Positions 58,040 through 64,000 of a stretch of DNA of 64,000 nucleotides are shown piece by piece. Source of the DNA: Auriscalpium vulgare. Taxonomy: Eukaryota; Basidiomycota; Agaricomycetes; Russulales; Auriscalpiaceae. The position numbers were made by a program, and so were the translations under genes. Under the pieces are notes generated by a model that was given only the letters and a program-made list of their open reading frames with translations, was not told where the DNA came from and searched no databases. The DNA is taken from the NCBI GenBank assembly GCA_019915015.1, contig JAHBBC010000002.1, positions 1,736,001 to 1,800,000 of the forward strand. The letters are read 5' to 3'. The first letter of the stretch is position 1. Each line of letters opens with the position of its first letter.

Positions 58040-58345
58040 AGGCTCACCTTCATCCACTGTAACACAGCGCACCCACATACGGCTTCCCATCCCACACCCA
58101 CTCATAACATCTCCGATCGACTTGAGAACGAGCTGAACGAGGCGTGTCAAATCACCATCTGAGAGACGGAGATTTACAACACCCCGCGCCACACGGGATG
58201 TCTGAAAGACATCCCAAGTATTGGCAGCAGCTGGGAGCCGGCGCCATGTTCTTGAGGGCGAGGAAACGGACCAGGAGCCGGAAGGAGTGGTGGGTGAGGA
58301 GGCCAGGTGCGTTCAGACCAAAGAGAAGTGTGCTGACATAATGGA
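58040..58345 (-). CDS. Exon of duplicated unknown gene, unit 1
   Basis: The minus strand gives LRLSDGDLTRLVQLVLKSIG and then GCGMGSRMWVRCVTVDEG before a GTGAGC donor. It parallels the unit-2 exon VARGVVNLRLSDGDLTCLVQL. Conservation of frame and donor between two diverged copies suggests a real gene. The upstream part (LLTHHSFRLLVRFLALKNM) is less certain. I know no family. Confidence 0.4.
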
Positions 58346-59079
58346 TGGCCTAAAGTAGATCGGTGAGCCACCCAGTGCTCGCGACTTCATCACAACTTGA
58401 ACCCACGGCTGCCTGCTAATTTCTTGTGGTCGTCCCGTCCCTTCCCTTCCCTTGCGACAGGCTACAGCAGCACCACACAGACTTACACCATGATTGCGCC
58501 CCTGACGTCTTCAAGATAGGCTCACGTCTATTTGAGATCATCATGTCTCTGTTTTCCTGCGTTGCACGGCTGATGCCGGTATCGTCGAAGAGTAGCATCG
58601 TCGGTGTGTGTGCTGTACACACATCATCAACGGGGGGCCGTTCAAAGCAGAATGGACACAATGTACCCCTTTACTCTGTGTGCTCCGAACAGCCTTATCT
58701 GCCGCGCCTGAAGCTGCCGGATCCTGATCGAGACAGCCATCCACGTCTATCCTGAGTCCTTGCGGTGAGTGCATAACACTTCCGCCATCATAGCATCTAG
58801 ACTTACCAACAGTGTCTTTGGCTGGGCTGCGGTGCTAAAGTGACGATGCACAAGGACCACCGGTTATCCGGTTGTTTCGTTGCCGACTCGTGCCTGAAAT
58901 CAAGAGAACTATGACGCACAAAACCGGATCAAAAAAGCAAAAGACGTTAGAAAGTACGTCATCTTTCTCTGAACTTGTGTACATACCTGCGGGACAGACG
59001 GCGCATCCGCGCTCGTGCAATGGGATGTCCACAGGCAGTGCGCCGAGTCGGATAAGCGGCGTAAGTGAACTTCGCGGTC

Positions 59080-59840
59080 GCGCTTGTGGGCGGGCGTCGA
59101 ACGTGTGGGCCGTGCATAGTGCACGGGGGCCGGGTTTTGTGCACAGCTGGCGTAAGCATGGTGCGTAACATGTGTGCATGGGTGTCGAGCGCGGGCGTGG
59201 TTCCTTGTGCTTGTGTGGGCGTTGGGTTCATGCGGGCGCCGGCGTTGTGCACAGGTGCGGTGGGTATGCGCCGGCGCCGACGTTTTGCGCGGGCGCGGTG
59301 GGTGTTGCATGTGGGCGGGCTCGTGGGCGGGCATCGTGCGTGGTGGGTGTACGCAAGCGCAATGTGCGGCGGATGTGCGCGGGTGAGATGGGCGGTGGGT
59401 GTGCGCGGGTGCCGTGCGCAGGTGCCGTGCGAGGTGGGTGTGCGTGGGCACGGTGCGCGTGCGCGGGCGCGGTGCGCGGTGGGTGCGCGGGTGCAGGCGT
59501 CGTGGGCATGCACAGGCGCCGTGCGCGGTGGGTGTGCGCGGGCGCAGGTGGTGTGCGCGGGCACGAGTGGTGTGCGCGGGCGCGGGCGGTGTGCGCGGGC
59601 GCGGGCGGTGTGCGCGGGCATGGGTGGTGTGGGCGTGCCCAGGCGGCATACGCAGGTGCGGCGCGTGGGCGTGGGCGCCGTGCATGTGCGTCGGCGTTGC
59701 CGGTGTCGTGTGCTGGTTTGAGTGCCGTTCGCAGGCGTTGTGCGTGGGCATCGGGCATTGTGCGTGGGCGCGGGATTTGTGCGCGGGCGGTGGACGTGGG
59801 CTTAGGCTTCATGCGTGCGCATGGGCGGCGTGCGTGGGCG
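59080..59840. repeat. G-rich minisatellite, diverged (unit 2)
   Basis: The same G-rich words (GCGGTGGGTGTGCGCGGGCG and variants) occur in a shorter and less regular array than in unit 1. It lies in the matching position between a GTGAGT donor (59970 side) and an exon-like segment near 59000. Confidence 0.75.
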
Positions 59841-59964
59841 TCATGCCCTGTCTTACTTGTCTTGAAGGAGTGGGGGTGTCGAGGAGGGAAGGGAACGCGA
59901 TGTCGGGGGGCAAGGAAAGGGTATGCGGTGCCCGATTTTGCGGCATAGCCCCATAGAAAGAGCG

Positions 59965-60290
59965 AACTCACCTTCATCAACTGTAGCAGGGCGCACCCAT
60001 AAACAGCTTCCCATCCCACACCAACTAATAACAACCCCACGCAAGAGGAGGGCTGGTCCGTATCGTCTTGAGGAGCTGAACAAGGCACGTCAAGTCACCA
60101 TCTGAGAGACGGAGATTCACGACACCCCGCGCCACACCAGGATGGCTGAAAGACATCCCAGGTAATGGCAGCAGCTGGAAGTGGGCACCATACTTGCTGA
60201 GGCTGAGGGGACAAACAATGAACACGACGGAGAGGTGGGTGAGGAGGCAAGGTGCGTTAGCGCTGAAGCGATGTGCTGACATAACCTATG
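59965..60290 (-). CDS. Exon of duplicated unknown gene, unit 2
   Basis: The minus strand reads YGAHFQLLPLPGMSFSHPGV, then ARGVVNLRLSDGDLTCLVQL, the counterpart of the unit-1 exon. Its donor reads GATGAAG/GTGAGTTCG. A frame change relative to unit 1 after LVQL suggests that at least one of the copies is decaying. Confidence 0.35.
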
Positions 60291-61024
60291 TCCTAAATCA
60301 GATATGCGTGCCACCTATCGGCGCTTGGGACTTCGCCGCATCCCACCACCTCTGCCGCTATCCCCTCACTGGCCTTCCCTTCCGACAGGCCCGATCCACA
60401 AGCAGCATTACCACACGCACCTATTCCGTGACTGCATCCTCAAGATCGGCTCGCGTTTACTCAAGATCGCGTCCCTGCCGCCGTGCTCCACTGCTGCTGC
60501 GCTCCGTCGCTACTGTGCGACTGCGATTGTGCGGACTTTGTTGATTTTGTGCCTGCTAGCTAATCACCATTCACATATGTAGCTTTCTCTTGTTCTGCCT
60601 GGACAATCTGCGCCTCACGTGTGGTACAAGAGGACTATCTTCAACTCTCTCGCAAGTTTGCTAACTCCCCGATATTGCAGACACTCGCTCTACATCCCAT
60701 CCTGTTACTCAGTGATATCTCCACCGCACGACGCACCTGATTTGCAGTTGGGTGCCTTTCAGGCATTCGCTCCGGTGAACTTTCAGTTCATCGGGCTGCT
60801 CTCGGTGCTTGGATTTCCTTGTGTCAAGTCAAGATTGCGTCCTACGGCAGACTCTCTTCTGCGCGCCGATAGATCCTGGTCTTCTGTATAGCCCTCTCTG
60901 TATCGGCCCTGCTCCAAGCTGAGCAGACATCCACGAACTGGACACACGTGCCGACGAGCTTTCCAATCGGCTTCTAGCCCTTCCTTGCGCCCGCACATCC
61001 ACATCCCCTACATCCACCTCCCCA

Positions 61025-62731
61025 ATGGCTGCCATGTCACATGGTGCGCACATGTCTCCATCAGTGGTACCCAGTCTGATATCAGGATGTATAGATCCCC
61101 TGGACAACACGTGGATGCATCCCACAGTCCACTCATCGTGCCTGCGTGCGTTGTGCAGTGTTTGTTTTTCTTTCCTTTCACACTTAACTTTTGACGCAGA
61201 GGCCATTGATACAAGTGCCGAAGAGCAAAGCGAGGAAGTCAATGAGTACTTTCGCCAAGGCAATGAGCTTCGCAAGCACGAAAAACGATACAACTTTGAT
61301 CCATCCACTGCGTCTCATACGGACGCATACGTCGTTACCCATCTCCAGCAAGGCTCACATTCCACTTATATTTCCTCGCCAAATGTCGACTTTGTGCCTG
61401 AGCTGCCAACGCATCGCCTCACCGAGGAGTTCTGCTATTATACGGACGGAATGCTTGGCCCGTTTGAGCTCTTGAAGTGGCCACAAGGATATGATGCGCA
61501 AGAGCCGCACCACATGGCCGCCCCTATCAATCCATTTTTCTTTGCATACAGTGATGCGCTCACCGACTGCCCTCAGTATGACAGTCGAGATGCAGGGAAT
61601 ATGCATAGACAGAGCCTTCCTCGCCGTGCCGTCCCTGAGCTTGACGTCTGGGAGGATCCCAATGCCCCCTGGTTCAATTTCCCTGACAGTGCCTGGGCTA
61701 CGGACCCGTTTACGCGCAACAATCTGGGGCAACTATCCTTCAGCGTCATCTCAAGACTCCAAGCTGCTGCTCAAGACACCTGCGATGTCATATTGCCTGT
61801 TGTCAATGTTGTCCTCCCGCACGAAGCTGACAGACCAGCGCGTCACTTTGTTTCCGGACGGTGTTTTGCATTGGAACGCGCAATCCATCCCCTTCAGTCC
61901 GTTCAGCCTCTCGTTGAGGCCATTTTGTGGTTCCGCGAGGTGCAGCGAATTCTACTGGAGCTGCGAGCTTGGTACAACTATATGGTTGTCATCAAGCCAC
62001 GCATCGACGCGTACATGGCTGGCAAAGGGCCATCCCGTCCATACCCTGTCCTACCTCTCCGAGGTGTCTTCACATCGCGACAAGTAACTGCACAAACCCT
62101 CCTTCACGTCGGTGTGCCGGTTTGGTGTCTGCGTCGGCTTTATACGTTCAGCAAGCGCACACAGATCGGGTTCTGTCTTGATCCTGTGAAATGGATTGGC
62201 GCGTTCTCCAACACCATCAAGCGCACTCTGGGTGCAACCAAAGTGGTTGCTCCGACTTGGTCGCAATCCGCCATGCTGGACATGACTGCGTTGGGCTTCA
62301 CCGAGCGGTTGAGACACTATTCCTCATTCAGCCGGCCTATTGTCCGCAAGCCAGCTCCAATTCTGCCCGACCTACCCCCAGTCACCGAGTATGATACACA
62401 TGTCCCAGTCCCAGAAGACAGCACGATGGAGCCACCAATTGCATCAACATCAGGTAGGTTTGACATTGGATATGTGGTTGATATGATTCTCAACTAATAT
62501 ATTAAATGCCAGGAAACACCTCACTACGCCATCCACCGCAAGATCACAAAGCGGCGCCGCACTCAGACGTGAGAAATACTGGACCGGTGCCAGCCAAGTT
62601 ATCACAGCAAATGCAGGTACAGCGGGCTGACTGGCACCCAGAGGTTCATCCTGCGTGGGCTTCTGTCGAAAAGATTGTTCGCACCATCCCAGATCACGAT
62701 GATGTGTCTCCAATGAGACAAGTATGGCAGG
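61025..62731 (+). CDS. Lineage-specific basidiomycete-type protein, 3' end replaced
   Basis: ATG 61025 (MAAMSHGAHMSPS) opens about 490 codons. A first intron may span 61144-61198 (GTGCGT...ACGCAG), but its frame is open as well. A second intron (GTAGGT 62453 to CCAG 62513) leads to NTSLRHPPQDHKAAPHSDVR and VEKIVRTIPDHDDVSPMRQVW. Motifs are ELLKWPQGYD, HFVSGRCFALERAIHPLQSV, LRGVFTSRQVTAQTLLHVGVPVW and FSSFSRPIVRK-like ends. The block G-x-F-T...G-x-P-V-W recalls a large family of unnamed proteins in mushrooms (from memory). At 62732 the frame passes directly into the last codons of gypsy pol (DHDAIHEEEADD) and stops at 62811, so the original C-terminus is lost. Confidence 0.6.
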
Positions 62732-63836
62732 ATCACGACGCCATTCATGAAGAGGAAGCAGATGACCCCACCCTGGAAGACGATGACAAGGACAACAAGA
62801 TCACCGTCTAAGAGGTACCGCCCAGCACTACGGCGACTGAGGACAGTCGATATTTCAGTTGGGGGGAGGATTAGACGGAGTTTCACGTGAAGGGAAGTAC
62901 GAACGGGGGACAAGACGACGTGGTAAACCGAGTTCGCGAACCCTAGCGAAGCTCAAAGCGGACGGACGCCGACAGACGCAATAAGTTTAGGACAAGGCGA
63001 GTCTTGGGTCAAATCGGAGGGAGCGCGCGCAAGTGTGAATCAAGCAAGCGACTTTATTTGGGAGATATCAGGACAGCAAAATCTATGTACACAGCAAAGA
63101 AGTAGCGACGGATAGCGAACAACTATGAACATAGCGATAGCGAACAGATAGCAGGACAGCAAGACGCGGGAACACCCGACCAGGACGCGGCGCACGTCCC
63201 TACCTCGAGGCACTAAGACCCGCTGCTGTTGAAGCAGTGGGCGCCTCCTTTTGAAGAAACCTCGCGATTGGCTAAGCGACGGGCTCGGGGGCAGCGGGAC
63301 CAGCCGCCGCAGTGGCCGGAGGCGTGCCGACATCCTGGAAGGAGGGGGCGGTGATGGTGGGCGAGGCAGCGCCAGGGGCATGGTCCGGCGCGGGGGGCGC
63401 AACAGCGGCGAGTGACGCGAAGGGAGCGGCAGGAGCAACCGGAGGTACCGGGGAAGGGAGGAGAGAAGAAGGGCTGGCGAGGGGCGCGACGTTGGCGCCG
63501 GGCAGCGGAAGGGAGGCGGCGATGATGACGGACGGGGACGCGAGCCTGGCCTGTCTGGCGCGGGAGAAGCGAGGCGTGGAGCGGGAGGAGGAGATGTGCG
63601 AGAGGCGCGCAGAACTGATCCGCTCGATGGCGCGAATCGAGGCCACGCTGATATCCTGGACCAGGAAGTCTGCGGGCTGGAGGTTGGCGAGGAGGCGGGA
63701 TCCTAATCCCCATGCGTCCAGCATCCCGCCCATACAGGTTGCCATCGCGGCCCAGCGCATGTTGAGGCGATCCAACACCAGTGGCCAGTCCGCCCAAATA
63801 TTGCGAAACGTGTCGAAGGCCTCAGAAATGGTGGTA
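62732..63836. repeat. 1,105-bp direct repeat, right copy
   Basis: It matches 15725-16829 without gaps. Here the sequence continues past the point where the left copy is broken (GGTGGTA/AAGTCCCG). Confidence 0.9.
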
Positions 63837-64000
63837 AAGTCCCGTAACATATCCACCGAGTCCTCCGCGAGGCCTCCCAACAGGTAGCACACCACGCCCG
63901 TGGTGAGGCGGCCCGCGTAGGCACAAGAGGGGGGGGAGCTGGAGGCACCACGGACGTGGTAGGCCAGGGCGCGGCACACGGCGTCTTCGCGGGTAATAAC
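63272..64000 (-). CDS. Antisense gene behind gypsy pol, intact part, open at the edge
   Basis: The minus-strand frame is open from the window edge (ITREDAVCRALAYHVRG) to TAG 63272. It adds to the cut left copy an N-terminal part with LTTGVVCYLLGGLAEDSVDM and LRDFTTISEAFDTF. The fold is helical, then an Ala/Pro-rich tail. Five changes in 1.1 kb between the copies leave this frame open in both. The start lies outside. It has no resemblance to the antisense protein behind copy 1. Function unknown; a retroelement accessory gene is one possibility. Confidence 0.5.
   Translation of the reverse strand, partial: VITREDAVCRALAYHVRGASSSPPSCAYAGRLTTGVVCYLLGGLAEDSVDMLRDFTTISEAFDTFRNIWADWPLVLDRLNMRWAAMATCMGGMLDAWGLGSRLLANLQPADFLVQDISVASIRAIERISSARLSHISSSRSTPRFSRARQARLASPSVIIAASLPLPGANVAPLASPSSLLPSPVPPVAPAAPFASLAAVAPPAPDHAPGAASPTITAPSFQDVGTPPATAAAGPAAPEPVA

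Larger units (their letters stand above)
56320..58490. repeat. Tandem segmental duplication, unit 1
   Basis: The unit parallels 58865-60450. The anchors are GACGCACAAAACCGGATCAAAAAA at its left (shared at 58913), and GGGAAGGGAACGCGATGTCGGGGGGCAAGGAAAGGG at its right (shared at 59887), each split here only for description. The units differ mainly in the length of their G-rich minisatellite. Confidence 0.8.
58865..60450. repeat. Tandem segmental duplication, unit 2
   Basis: This is the second unit, offset by about 2.5 kb from the first at its left end and about 2.0 kb at its right end, with many substitutions; the duplication is not recent. Bases 60451-61024 behind it contain no gene I can support apart from the leader of the next gene. 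Confidence 0.75.
62732..64000 (+). mobile_element. 3' fragment of copy-2-type gypsy element (runs off window)
   Basis: It begins within the last 27 codons of pol and contains the purine tract and the antisense gene. Because it starts sharply in coding sequence, it is a truncated or rearranged copy rather than an insertion of its own. Confidence 0.75.

Noticed and set aside
56405..58192. Very long open frames (up to ~600 codons, Pro/His/Arg/Ala or Gly/Arg rich) in all six frames
   Set aside because: They follow from the G/C-rich minisatellite, which has almost no T/A-rich stop triplets. Frames on both strands are equally open and the predicted products are only repeat translations.
58909..60088. 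Long open frames over the unit-2 minisatellite
   Set aside because: Same cause as in unit 1; only the LRLSDGDLT exon is shared between the copies in one frame.
16830..62731. A Starship-type giant element
   Set aside because: No DUF3435-type tyrosine recombinase gene is seen at either side, and the flanking repeats are 1.1 kb instead of a short target site.
15725..63836. The 1.1-kb repeats as a pair of LTRs
   Set aside because: They begin within pol codons and end within the antisense frame, lack TG...CA ends, and the enclosed DNA is not one retroelement.

Overview
The window is nuclear DNA of a filamentous fungus, very probably a mushroom-forming basidiomycete (Agaricomycetes). The reasons are: genes cut by many 45-60 nt GT-AG introns; a TET/JBP-type dioxygenase gene; a DUF6589-type protein; a PIF1-type Helitron; Ty3/gypsy elements; and several long proteins that look like lineage-specific basidiomycete families. 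Almost everything is mobile DNA or genes broken by it. All family names come from motif recognition by eye; no database search was possible.

Layout. 1-7.7 kb: a decayed Ty3/gypsy retrotransposon (copy 1), split by a 1,980-bp hAT-like foldback element with an 8-bp target duplication, and followed by a spliced gene on the opposite strand. 7.7-16.8 kb: a second, more damaged gypsy element (copy 2), again with an antisense reading frame behind pol. 16.8-24.4 kb: a Helitron on the minus strand, coding for a HUH/Y2 Rep and PIF1 helicase with an unusual cysteine-protease-like tail. 24.8-31.9 kb: a many-exon minus-strand gene whose proposed 4-kb intron is filled by a ~70-bp satellite. 32.3-32.6 kb: a cluster of ACGCGT sites between this gene and a divergent plus-strand gene (33.4-34.6 kb).

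35.1-43.0 kb: the most interesting part. A minus-strand gene is interrupted near its start by a 5,856-bp element with terminal inverted repeats and a 9-bp target duplication. The element carries only two convergent genes, a RecQ-like helicase and a DUF6589-type protein. Taking the element and one target copy away leaves the host reading frame open, which proves the borders. 44.35-47.74 kb: an apparently complete PIF/Harbinger element (68-bp perfect TIRs, DDE nuclease plus DNA-binding partner). 49.0-51.0 kb: the TET/JBP gene. 51.6-55.9 kb: a decayed multi-exon coiled-coil/PH-like gene. 56.3-60.5 kb: a tandem duplication whose two copies each hold a G-rich, G-quadruplex-prone minisatellite. 61.0-62.7 kb: a lineage-specific gene whose 3' end is fused in frame to the tail of a gypsy pol fragment that runs to the window end.

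The 1,105-bp sequence that ends pol and begins the antisense gene in copy 2 recurs almost unchanged at 62.7-63.8 kb. The whole 46-kb block between is therefore flanked by direct repeats and may have arrived as, or been framed by, one large rearrangement.
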